Positions 1 to 9,445 of a stretch of 64,000 nt of DNA are shown here, one piece after another. Source of the stretch: Endomicrobium sp. GTDB taxonomy: Bacteria > Elusimicrobiota > Endomicrobiia > Endomicrobiales > Endomicrobiaceae. The translations under genes were made by a program, and so were the position numbers. Under the pieces are notes generated by a model. That model saw nothing but the letters and a program-made list of their open reading frames with translations. It had not been told where the DNA came from and did not search any database. Positions within the stretch are counted from its first letter, which is position 1. Every line of letters begins with the position of its first letter. Location of the stretch: NCBI GenBank assembly GCA_031262585.1, contig JAISHK010000004.1:1-64000 (forward strand), read 5' to 3'.

Positions 1-6
1 GAATTT

Positions 7-471
7 TCATTTTTTCTTTTCTATTTTAATTTTTCTTTTTGACTGCATGTTTGAAATTTCAATATTCCAATGATTATCATTTTCAAAACCTATAAGTCTA
101 TCTGCCCATTCAATAATGGATATATTGTTACTATAAATGTATTCTTCTATACCTATGTCCCAAACATTTGACGGTTTGAGTCTATACAAATCTAGATGAA
201 AGAGTTTTATACTGTTGGCATTATATTCGTTAACTAGCATAAAACTTGAACTTCTAGCAAAGCCTTTGTTGCCAAAAGCTTTTACAATACCTTGAGTAAA
301 GGTTGTTTTTCCACTGCCTAAATTTCCTTTTAAAAAAATAATATCTCCATTCTTCAGTGCAGAAGCAAATTTTTTACCTAAATTTCTCGTTTCTTTAGGC
401 GTTTTTGTAATAAAGGTGCCCTCTTTAAAAATGTTTATATCCTGAGTATTTAATTTTTTGTTCTTTATCAT
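7..471 (-). CDS. tsaE: tRNA threonylcarbamoyladenosine biosynthesis ATPase TsaE
   Basis: Walker A motif GNLGSGKTTFTQGIVKAFG and TsaE-like HLDLYRL / EWADRL motifs; start probably downstream of the ORF start because it overlaps thiL. Confidence 0.9.
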   Translation of the reverse strand: MIKNKKLNTQDINIFKEGTFITKTPKETRNLGKKFASALKNGDIIFLKGNLGSGKTTFTQGIVKAFGNKGFARSSSFMLVNEYNANSIKLFHLDLYRLKPSNVWDIGIEEYIYSNNISIIEWADRLIGFENDNHWNIEISNMQSKRKIKIEKKK

Positions 472-1411
472 TATAAAAGTATTTTACCTTTTTAGATGAA
501 TTTATTTTACCTATATAAGATATTTTAGGCACTAATTTTTTCAATAGTTTTGCTTTTGCTTCCGGCACTGTAAAAACAAGTTCATAATCTTCTCCACCAA
601 ATAGAGCAAAATCTAATGCTTTTTTGTATTCTTTGTGAACTTTTCTTAAGCTTGACGATATAGGAATTTTATCCATATTTATATTTGCACCTTTAATTGA
701 CTCTTTTGTAAGTAAATCAATTGAAATATATAATCCATCTGAAGCGTCTGTTAAAGAGTTTAAGTGATTTGATATTTTTTGTGATTCGCAGATTCTTGCT
801 TTAGGATTATTTTGTTTAGAAATTAAAAAAAGTTCTTCTTTACTGTATTTGTGTTTTATTCCGTATTTGCGTAAAAGAAAGAGTCCAGCACTTGCGTCTC
901 CAAAAGTATTTGTTACGCCTATTAAATCACCCGGTTTTGCACCGCTTCTTTTAATTAATTTATGTTTGCTTGTTCCTAAAATAGTAACTGATATTATAAT
1001 TTTGTCTGATTTTACCGTGTCTCCTCCAGCCACCGTCATATTATGTCTATCGCAAGCTTTCTTAAAACCGTTAGATAAATTTTTGACAAAAATTTCTGAT
1101 GTTGTAGGTGGCATGCCAAGTCCGATAAATGCGTATTTAGGATTTACGTTTCCCATTGCCGCTATGTCGCTTATAGTTGCTTCAATAGCTTTTTCACCAA
1201 GCTTTTGTGGGGTTGTCCATTCTTTTTTAAAATGAATATCTTCAATAAGCATGTCTTTTGTTATGCATATATTGTTTTTTTGTGGGTTAAAACAAAAGCA
1301 ATCATCACCGAGTCCGACAATAACATTATTGCTATTTGAATTTGAAAACTGTTTTTTTATTATGTTTATTAATCCAAATTCACCTATTGATGAAATAGTT
1401 TTATTTTTCAT
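425..1411 (-). CDS. thiL: thiamine-monophosphate kinase
   Basis: ThiL motifs: GEFGLI N-terminus, GDDCF, GGDTVKSDK, SDGLYISIDLL, FGGEDYELVF. Confidence 0.92.
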   Translation of the reverse strand: MKNKTISSIGEFGLINIIKKQFSNSNSNNVIVGLGDDCFCFNPQKNNICITKDMLIEDIHFKKEWTTPQKLGEKAIEATISDIAAMGNVNPKYAFIGLGMPPTTSEIFVKNLSNGFKKACDRHNMTVAGGDTVKSDKIIISVTILGTSKHKLIKRSGAKPGDLIGVTNTFGDASAGLFLLRKYGIKHKYSKEELFLISKQNNPKARICESQKISNHLNSLTDASDGLYISIDLLTKESIKGANINMDKIPISSSLRKVHKEYKKALDFALFGGEDYELVFTVPEAKAKLLKKLVPKISYIGKINSSKKVKYFYNDKEQKIKYSGYKHF

Positions 1412-1420
1412 TGTAATTGA

Positions 1421-1442
1421 ATTATATCAATTTTGATATAAT
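1421..1442. promoter_or_regulatory. palindromic bidirectional extended -10 promoter (thiL <- -> comEC)
   Basis: ATTATATCAA-TT-TTGATATAAT is a perfect inverted repeat; each strand reads TGATATAAT (TGnTATAAT) 9-11 nt before the start codon of the divergent gene. Confidence 0.5.
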
Positions 1443-1453
1443 AAAAACCAATT

Positions 1454-3259
1454 ATGAGTCATATAAGGAATTTATTGTTTAAAAGGCCAATTATAACTGT
1501 TTTTATTGTTTATGTTATTATATTGGTTTTATTAGATGTTTTAGGTTATTTTTCTTGTGAGAAGCAAAGCGTTCTTTATAAACTAGCTGAGAATAATTCT
1601 GTTGTTTCAATACAGGGACGGGTAGTATCTATGCCACAAGTTGTAAAAGCAGGTAAAAGATTTGTGCTTGAAACCAATATTGTAAACGGAGAAAAGTTAA
1701 AAGAAAAGGTTATTGTAAATTCACCTATTGGATATTCAATAGCTTATGGCGATATAGTAAATATTGAAGGAAAATTAAAAAAACCGTTTGCTCAAGCTTT
1801 CCCTTTAGTTTTTGATTATCAAAAATATCTTGCAAGAAGTGGAATATACTCTGTTTTAAGTGTGTCTTATTTTGAGTATATAAAATCAGATCCAAATATT
1901 ATTAAAAAACTTGCTTTTATTTTTCGCGATGATATTTCGAGTAAAATTGACATTTATTTTAAAAAGCCTTACTCTGGTATTTTAAAATCTTTAATTATAG
2001 GGGATAAAAGTTCTCTTACTACAGAGGTTAGGAATTCATTTTCAGATTCAGGCGTAATGCATGTTTTAGTTGTAAGCGGATTGCATGTAGGATTTATAGG
2101 TATAATAGTACTTTTTATTTTAAAGCTTTTCGGGTTTTCATTTAAAAAAGCATCTTTATCAGGAATTCCTTTTATATTTTTTTACGTTATTGCAACAGGG
2201 GCAAATCCGCCTGCGTTAAGAGCTGCGATAATGTTTGCATGCATAGTTGTTTCTTTGTGTTTTGATAGAGAACCGCTAATATATAATTCTCTTGCACTAT
2301 CGGCGTTAATAATACTTGTATTCCAACCCCAACAACTCTTTACGGCTTCATTTCAAATGTCATACGGGGCGACGATAGGAATTACGTGTTTTTATAAAAT
2401 TATTTTTGCATTCTTTAAAAATATAAAAAACAAAGTATTAAAATTTTTTTGTGCAACATTATCTGTTACAATATCTGCTCAGATTGTGTTAATGCCGATT
2501 TGTATGTACTATTTTGGAAAAATATCAATAATATCTTTTGTCGCAAATATAATGATTGTGCCTCTTACAGCTGTTATTCTCTATTTGGGAGTTGTTTTTT
2601 ATGTATTAACTTTTATATTTCAATATGCATCGGTATTATGTTCAGATGTTATTTCTATGCTCCTTAATTTTGTTTTATTTGTAACAATGCTTTTTGGGAA
2701 GTTTAAATTTGCTTCTATAGCAGTACAAAAACCTTCTAGCTTGCAGCTTGTGTTATTCTTTGTTTCTTTATTTTCTATGTTAACGTTTAAAAATATGAAA
2801 AGACTTGTTGTTTCTGGTATTATTATAGCTTTAAATTTTGCATATGTTATTTATCCATTTATATATGGTAAAAATAAAATATTTTTTAATATTTATGAAG
2901 GTAAAAGCATAACAGTTTTGCAAATAAAAAATAAAGGGAAAAATATATTTATTGTTAACAATAAAAGTAAATACTATGATGAAGGTTACATGTCTTCTTT
3001 TAAACAATACCTTGCTTTTTCAGGGATAAAAAAAGCAGATGTGATAGCTGTTGGTTTTAACAAAAATAAGGTATGTTGCGATTTAATGAGTTATAGCATT
3101 AATTTGATTGATAAACAAGGATATGGAAATATTGAATTGAGACTGAATAATAATTTTATTGTAATTGATGATTTGTTTAAAAGGGTTTATATTAATAATG
3201 TAGAATTTTTGCTTAATAATAATAAGTTTTTTATTTTTGAAAATAAAAATTTTAAATAA
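1454..3259 (+). CDS. comEC: ComEC/Rec2 family DNA uptake channel protein with shortened C-terminal region
   Basis: Competence-domain motif HVLVVSGLHVGFIG, ATGANPPALRAAIMF, multiple TM segments; no HxHxDH in the C-terminus. Confidence 0.85.
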   Translation: MSHIRNLLFKRPIITVFIVYVIILVLLDVLGYFSCEKQSVLYKLAENNSVVSIQGRVVSMPQVVKAGKRFVLETNIVNGEKLKEKVIVNSPIGYSIAYGDIVNIEGKLKKPFAQAFPLVFDYQKYLARSGIYSVLSVSYFEYIKSDPNIIKKLAFIFRDDISSKIDIYFKKPYSGILKSLIIGDKSSLTTEVRNSFSDSGVMHVLVVSGLHVGFIGIIVLFILKLFGFSFKKASLSGIPFIFFYVIATGANPPALRAAIMFACIVVSLCFDREPLIYNSLALSALIILVFQPQQLFTASFQMSYGATIGITCFYKIIFAFFKNIKNKVLKFFCATLSVTISAQIVLMPICMYYFGKISIISFVANIMIVPLTAVILYLGVVFYVLTFIFQYASVLCSDVISMLLNFVLFVTMLFGKFKFASIAVQKPSSLQLVLFFVSLFSMLTFKNMKRLVVSGIIIALNFAYVIYPFIYGKNKIFFNIYEGKSITVLQIKNKGKNIFIVNNKSKYYDEGYMSSFKQYLAFSGIKKADVIAVGFNKNKVCCDLMSYSINLIDKQGYGNIELRLNNNFIVIDDLFKRVYINNVEFLLNNNKFFIFENKNFK

Positions 3260-3281
3260 ATTGTAAAGTAAAAAATTTAAT

Positions 3282-3311
3282 TTGAGAAAAATATTGTTTT
3301 TTATATATAAT
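3282..3311 (+). promoter_or_regulatory. putative nadK promoter (TTGAGA-18 bp-TATAAT)
   Basis: TTGAGA at 3282-3287 and TATAAT at 3306-3311; second in-frame ATG of nadK at 3319. Confidence 0.4.
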
Positions 3312-4140
3312 GGAAAACATGAAATACAGTATAGGTATTATTTATAATAAGTCAAAAACAAATGCAAAAAAATTGGCCTTTGAAGTTTTTCTATGGCTTA
3401 AACGGAATAAATGTAAAGTATTTATAAGTGATTCTTCAGTTGTGCAACCCAAAAAAGTAGATTTTGTTTTGTCATTAGGTGGTGATGGTACGATGCTTAA
3501 AGTTATAAGAACTTTTGCACCATTATCAGTGCCAGTAAAAGGTGTAAATTTGGGTTCTCTTGGCTTTTTAGCGGATACTAATACGGATGAAATAATAGCT
3601 CTTTTAAAAAATATTTTTTCTTCCGGATTAAAAATAGAAAAAAGGGTTTTATTATCTATAGAATTTGATTATAATTACAAAAAATTAAAAACTATAGCAG
3701 TAAATGATTGTGTTGCACGTTCTTTAGTTGGTGGTAGGCTTATTAGCGTTGATGTTAATATAGATAAAACTTTTACAGCTCTATATAAGTGCGATGGAAT
3801 GATTATTGCAACTCCTACTGGATCAACAGCTTATTCTTTGGCCGCTTCAGGACCTATAATTTATCCCAATCTTCCAGTTTTTATTCTTACTCCTATTTCT
3901 CCACATACATTAACACAGAGACCACTTATAGTATCGTATAAGAGTAGTGTCTCTTTTATTGCTAATAATAAATATAACAAAGGAAAGATTATGATTTCAA
4001 TGGATGGGCAAGAAAATTATACTTTGCCCAATGGAACTAGAGTAAAATTCTCAGTTTACAAAAAACCTCTTAAACTTATAAAAAATTGTAGTAAGTCTTA
4101 TTTTGAAACTTTAAGAACAAAACTTAATTGGAGTGTTTAA
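3310..4140 (+). CDS. nadK: NAD kinase (true start may be ATG at 3319)
   Basis: LGGDGTMLK, NLGSLGFL, TPTGSTAYSLAASGPI, MDGQ motifs. Confidence 0.93.
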   Translation: MENMKYSIGIIYNKSKTNAKKLAFEVFLWLKRNKCKVFISDSSVVQPKKVDFVLSLGGDGTMLKVIRTFAPLSVPVKGVNLGSLGFLADTNTDEIIALLKNIFSSGLKIEKRVLLSIEFDYNYKKLKTIAVNDCVARSLVGGRLISVDVNIDKTFTALYKCDGMIIATPTGSTAYSLAASGPIIYPNLPVFILTPISPHTLTQRPLIVSYKSSVSFIANNKYNKGKIMISMDGQENYTLPNGTRVKFSVYKKPLKLIKNCSKSYFETLRTKLNWSV

Positions 4141-4560
4141 TGTTTCTTATAACTCTTTCCTATAAAGATCATACATTTTAAAGATTTAGGTATAAATTTT
4201 TGTTCTGATAGATTTACCATTATTACAAACGAGATTAGATATAGATAAATCTATTTTGCTAGAATTCATAGTTTTTTTCTCAAGCAAAATTAGAAACTTT
4301 AAATCTTTCTAAAGTAGATAAATTTATATTTTTTTAGATAAAAAAATTGAAAAAGTAGGACTTGAACAAAGAGAAGAAAAAAAATCTAAATTTAAACTTT
4401 CAAAATATAAAAATGATGAACTTCAACAAAATATCTTTATTAAAACAAACATATTACCAAAACAGAAGAAATTTATAAGAGAATTAGAGAAGTATTCTTT
4501 AAAAAATTGAATTTTGTTATTGAAATACAAAATTCAATAAACAAACTTCAAAAAAATACA
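4141..4560 (+). pseudogene. recN: decayed recN (DNA repair ATPase) 5' portion
   Basis: Across frameshifts: MFLITLSYKD..KDLGINF.SDRFTIITNE..ILLEF resembles the RecN N-terminus (LxIKNFALIxxLxIxFxxGFTIITGETGAGKSILLEAL); then LEQREEKKSKFKL coiled-coil-like; directly behind nadK, a common nadK-recN synteny. Confidence 0.6.
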
Positions 4561-5523
4561 GTAATACCATAAAGGACATTATTAACTATAAAAATAAAAT
4601 ATTTTCTGAATTAAATTCTTTAATTAATTTAAAGATAATTCTGAAAAAATATATTCAATAGTTGTCTAATTAATTTTTTTAGTTAGTGTCCAATATTTTA
4701 TTTGTTGTAAACAGATCTATAATAATATTAGATATTTGCAAAATTACTGTAAATACAGTTCCACTTACAATAGAATCAAATCAGCAACAGCCACAATCTT
4801 TTTAGCTTTGGAATTGATGATAAGATGATCCTTCTATTTCAAATAAGTTTATATCTAAATCAATCATAATTTCTTTTGACTATATGTGTGTAATCCAAAG
4901 CAAATACCTTTTCTAAATTAACACCATGGCTATAAATGCAAAAGTCGCGAGTGTTATTGCATTAATATTATAAAAACTGCAATCCTTTTCTAATTATATT
5001 TTCTTTTTTAATTAATAAAACGAATAGAGGGTTCAAAGTTTAAAAAATACTTCATTATAATATTTCCACTTTGCTACTATTGACATTGTCTGATAAATGA
5101 AGTCAAAATTTTAATTAAAAAACATCTTATTTTTCTGTCAAATTATTTTCTAAAACAATAAAATCTTCATCACATAACTCTTAACACTAAATTTCACTAG
5201 TTTTATTTATGCTCTATAAGTAATAAAAGATTGAAAAAGTCTAAGTCCAAACGTACATTCTTTAAAACAATAGTTCTTTGAATAATTGGCAATGAAAATG
5301 ACAATTAGTATAAAAAGAACGTGTAAAAAATTAATTTCAAAAATATTTATTTTTCACTTAAAATCTATAAACTACAAAAAACAAAAAGACTTTTTATCTG
5401 TGATTCAAAAAAGAACAAATTAAGATTGTTATAATAATTCTATGCTTATAACTTACTTTATTAAAAAATGACATTGATTTTTATATAAAAATTTGGTAAA
5501 TACCAACAACACACAAAAACATA

Positions 5524-5594
5524 CTCCGGGACTAGGATTCGAACCTAGACAAAGGGATCCAAAATCCCTTGTGCTACCATTACACAATCCCGGA
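5524..5594 (-). tRNA. tRNA-Gln (anticodon TTG)
   Basis: Minus strand TCCGGGATTGTGTAATGGTAGCACAAGGGATTTTGGATCCCTTTGTCTAGGTTCGAATCCTAGTCCCGGA folds as a cloverleaf; loop TTTTGGA gives TTG. Confidence 0.95.
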
Positions 5595-5612
5595 ATTATA
5601 TAGTCACCTAAT

Positions 5613-6473
5613 TTAAATACTTTGGTTTGTTGTATTAACGAACCAAACTTTCCAATTATATTTCTTTAAGTTTAATTTAATTGTTTCAAATTGAATATAA
5701 TCAAAAAGTCCAAAAACAGTCGCACCTGAGCCTGACATTAATGCGAAACAATTTAAATTATTTAATATATTTCTAATGTTCATTACTTCTGGATATTCCG
5801 GAAATACAAATTTTTCAAGTCTGTTGAAACAACAACTAAAAGCATTAGTTTTGTTAAAAGTTCTATTAAAAATATGCGTTTTAATTGTATGAATTTTCAT
5901 TTGATTTGTCAACGGAAATTTGATTTTTTTATATATACTTGTAGTTTGAATTTCAAATCCAGGATTTACAAGAACTATATTTAAATTATCAATATTTTTT
6001 AGTTGTGTTACAATTTCGCCTATTCCTTTGCACAAAGCTGTTCTTCCTGTTAAAAAAAAAGGAACGTCTGCCCCTAATTTTACGGCGAGGTGCTCTAATT
6101 CTTTTTTCGTTGTTCTTATATTCCATAATCTTGTTAGTGTTATAAGCGTAATTGCGGCATCAGATGACCCACCGCCTAATCCAGCTCCTACAGGAATGTT
6201 CTTTTTTAAATGTATATTTACACCTTTATCTATATTAAAATAAGTTTTAATAATTTGAACAGCTTTGTAAACTGTATTTATGCTGTTACAAGGAAGAGTT
6301 TTGTCATTGCATTCGAGTGAAATATTTTTGCTATTTGTCGTTTCAAAAGAGAGTTCATCATATAAACTAACAGTTTGCATAATGCTTTCTAAATTATGAT
6401 ATCCATCTGCTCTTTTGTCTTTAATTTCAAGAAAAAGATTGATTTTTGCTGGAGTTTTAACATGTATCTTCAT
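5613..6473 (-). CDS. ispE: 4-diphosphocytidyl-2-C-methyl-D-erythritol kinase
   Basis: PAKINLFLEI, DGYHNLESIMQTV, PVGAGLGGGSSDAA, LGADVPFFL motifs. Confidence 0.94.
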   Translation of the reverse strand: MKIHVKTPAKINLFLEIKDKRADGYHNLESIMQTVSLYDELSFETTNSKNISLECNDKTLPCNSINTVYKAVQIIKTYFNIDKGVNIHLKKNIPVGAGLGGGSSDAAITLITLTRLWNIRTTKKELEHLAVKLGADVPFFLTGRTALCKGIGEIVTQLKNIDNLNIVLVNPGFEIQTTSIYKKIKFPLTNQMKIHTIKTHIFNRTFNKTNAFSCCFNRLEKFVFPEYPEVMNIRNILNNLNCFALMSGSGATVFGLFDYIQFETIKLNLKKYNWKVWFVNTTNQSI

Positions 6474-7119
6474 TTTTTTTCAGAGTTTAATTAAGCATTC
6501 TTTATTGCTTGTAGTATTCCTTTTATTTTTTAATTTTTTAAAAGAGAATTTAAATTTTACAGAAATGTCAAAATTAAAAAAATCCTCATATTTTAATATT
6601 TATGCAGTAATTCTGCTTTAATTAAAATTTTCTATCAATGCAGTTAAATTTAATGTTAAATTATTATTACCTTCAAAATATATGATGAAGTTACCTCTTG
6701 GGTTACTTGAGTATCTTCAAATTGTCTATGAAAATCAGTATTAAAAACCTCACATCTTTTATAAAAGAAAGTAGATATTCCTGAAAAAGTTTTTTTGAAC
6801 AACTTTTATTATAATGTCATAACTGCCAATTTTTATAAATATTAATATTTCGCTCAAAGCTAAATTCATTATATATCTAATTTAATACGATTTTTTTCAT
6901 GTATTAAAAGGAATATAAATTTTTTTATTCAATATATTTGAATATAATTATGTTTCAAATCCTATTTTTAAAAAAGCTAATTTCAAGTAATTACTTTAAC
7001 TCATTGAGAGCATTTTATTATAAAATTATTTTAAAATATTTTTTCGTACATCAAATAGTTGCTTTTTAACATTTTTATCTTGTTTAAACTTGCATAACAT
7101 ATAGAATATGTTATCCATT

Positions 7120-7400
7120 TTATGTTAAGTTAATTTTGATTAAAATCCAATATAGATGTCGTCTAAATGTTCATAAATAATAAACTCTTTTATGTTTTTT
7201 TCACTAATGCGAGTATCTTTTCAACTAGTTCAAATTTTTCTTGTTTATAATAAAGTCAACTATCTGGGTAAATATGTTATAAAAAGTCGGGATTTATTTC
7301 TATAGTTTCTAAAAATTCTTTCTCTGTTCTTCTATTTTTTTAGTAGAAAAAATAATAACCAAGTCTTATTGAAACGTTTTTTCCTTATATTATAATAATG
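7120..7400 (-). pseudogene. decayed TPR-repeat protein (extent uncertain, gene probably larger)
   Basis: Minus-strand translation with stops: RRTEKEFLETIEINPDFL*HIYPDS*LYYKQEKFELVEKIL, TPR-like spacing. Confidence 0.45.
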
Positions 7401-7989
7401 TTTTTAATTTTATAACTGTTTTATCTATTTTCTAAAGTTTCTCTATGTTAGTCCAGCTAAAAGTTTATTTTAGAATCATTATGAAGTTTTTTAATTCTTA
7501 AAAAATGTTCTTTAGTTTTAATATAATCTTTATTTTCATAATATTGTAATAATTACTCTATCATAAAGGTTTAGGAGCATCTTACTAACAGTTTTTCTTG
7601 AATAATTTCAAGTTTAAACATATACTTCTTTTATTATCTTGTGTTGCTTTAAAAATTCATTTCAACAATTTCTCGATTTTTTAAGTTTGTTATCAAAATA
7701 ATAAGACATTATTAAATTGGCTATTGTCATTTCATTATCACCATCAACTTTTATTGTTTTTTAAAAAATTATTTTAAAATATCAGTCTTATTTACTACAC
7801 GACAAAACGAACTAAAAATTGTAGTTTGATGATTATTTTCAGCTAAATCATTTATTTTATCAACTGTTTCGAAATTTTTTAAATATTACACTGTCAATAT
7901 AAATAAGCTTAAACCTTTATATACAGTTAATGCTTTCTAAAAGAATCATTTTTCATATTCTTTTATTGCTTATCCTATATATCCTATTT

Positions 7990-8440
7990 TTAAATCACAA
8001 ATTCATTGTAAAAAAGTTTTTTATGTATCATATTTTCATTATTTGATGATAATTTAAATATTAAAGCATTTTCGTTTTTATAATAGTTTTTTCTTACATA
8101 AAATGCCTTGAATCCCACAGATTTATATAAACTTATTACAGATGTTGTTACCTTTACATACCTCAAAAAGAATAAACTTTGACCTTTCAATCATACTTTT
8201 TTATATCTAAAAGTATATATTTCTTAATTTTTTCACCTCTAAACTCAGGAGATACAGCTCTATATCAAGAATTTATATTTCATCAGTAACAGTACTTATT
8301 ATATAATATTCTATAACCATATTACTTTCAACCAAAACTTTGGATATAACAAATTTGTTGCTTGATGAGGGTAGAAACATTTTTTTTAGTCCAAGGTTTT
8401 ACAAAAGACTTATTTAAAACTTCAATAATTTTATTCAAAA
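7990..8440 (-). pseudogene. rimI: decayed ribosomal-protein alanine N-acetyltransferase (GNAT, RimI-like)
   Basis: Minus-strand fragments in RimI order: EVLNKSFVKPWTKK, AVSPEFRGEKIKKYIL, SLYKSVGFKAFYVRKNYYKNENALIFKL, separated by stops and frameshifts. Confidence 0.7.
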
Positions 8441-8488
8441 TTTTTTCGAAAAATTTTATAAATTTCATTTAATTTTTCATTTTGATTA

Positions 8489-9439
8489 TTATTTTGTTTT
8501 TTGTATATATTTTACTGCGTATATAATTGCTTCTATCATTGCATTTGCATTTGCTTTATTCTTACCTGCAATGTCAAAAGCAGTCCCATGTCCAGGTGAT
8601 GTTCTTATAAAAGGAAGTCCAGCTGTAATATTGACTATTTTGGAAGCATCAATACATTTTAATGCGATCATTACCTGATCATGATACATTGCACATATCA
8701 AATCAAACATTCCATTTTTTATTTTTAACCACGCCGAATCTGCTGGAAGAGGTTTGGATATGTTAAAACCTGATTTGTTCAATATTTTATACGCTGGTAG
8801 TATAATCTTTTTTTCTTCAGTACCAAAAAGCGAATTATCGCCTGCGTGAGGATTTAAACTACACAATGCTATTTTAATATTTTTTTTCTTTATTTTTCTT
8901 ATGAAATCTATGCTTAGTTTTATTGTTTCAACAATATTTTTTGTTTTTATATTCTCGGATATTTTTGAGATGGGAATGTGTCTTGTAATCATAACGCTGT
9001 GTATTTTATTGCAAGACATAAGCATTGCCACTTTTTTGGTTTTCGTAATGGCAGCTATGAGTTCTGTATGACCATTATGATACACCCCAGCCATTTTTAG
9101 TGATTCTTTTGATACAGGAGCAGTAACAAGACCAAAAGCATTGCCCTGCATACAATATTTCACAGCTTTATTTATAGCTGAAACTGCTATTACCCCTGCT
9201 CTCTGCGATGGCATCCCTATTTTTAAGGAAGTGCCTATATTAGAAGATTCTATAAACTCAAATGGTAACTTGTTACCTTTAAAATATTTGGGCAATATTT
9301 GGGCTAGTATTTGTTTATCTCCAAAAATAACCGGACTACATTTTTTTTTTACAATTAAGGAATTTACGGCTTTAAGAGCTATTTCATAACTTATTCCCGC
9401 TGGATCTCCTAATGTAATTGCTATGCGGGTCTTCATCAT
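8489..9439 (-). CDS. pdxA: 4-hydroxythreonine-4-phosphate dehydrogenase
   Basis: ITLGDPAGISYE, NPHAGDN, MYHDQVMIALK, GLPFIRTSPGHGTAFDIAG motifs. Confidence 0.95.
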   Translation of the reverse strand: MMKTRIAITLGDPAGISYEIALKAVNSLIVKKKCSPVIFGDKQILAQILPKYFKGNKLPFEFIESSNIGTSLKIGMPSQRAGVIAVSAINKAVKYCMQGNAFGLVTAPVSKESLKMAGVYHNGHTELIAAITKTKKVAMLMSCNKIHSVMITRHIPISKISENIKTKNIVETIKLSIDFIRKIKKKNIKIALCSLNPHAGDNSLFGTEEKKIILPAYKILNKSGFNISKPLPADSAWLKIKNGMFDLICAMYHDQVMIALKCIDASKIVNITAGLPFIRTSPGHGTAFDIAGKNKANANAMIEAIIYAVKYIQKTK

Positions 9440-9445
9440 AAATTT

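Noticed and set aside
849-1235. Plus-strand ORF of 128 aa inside thiL
   Set aside because: Antisense to a well-conserved gene; hydrophobic translation with no recognisable motif. The same applies to most listed antisense ORFs such as 12457-12828, 23482-24159, 26278-26607, 48513-48815 and 51183-51578.
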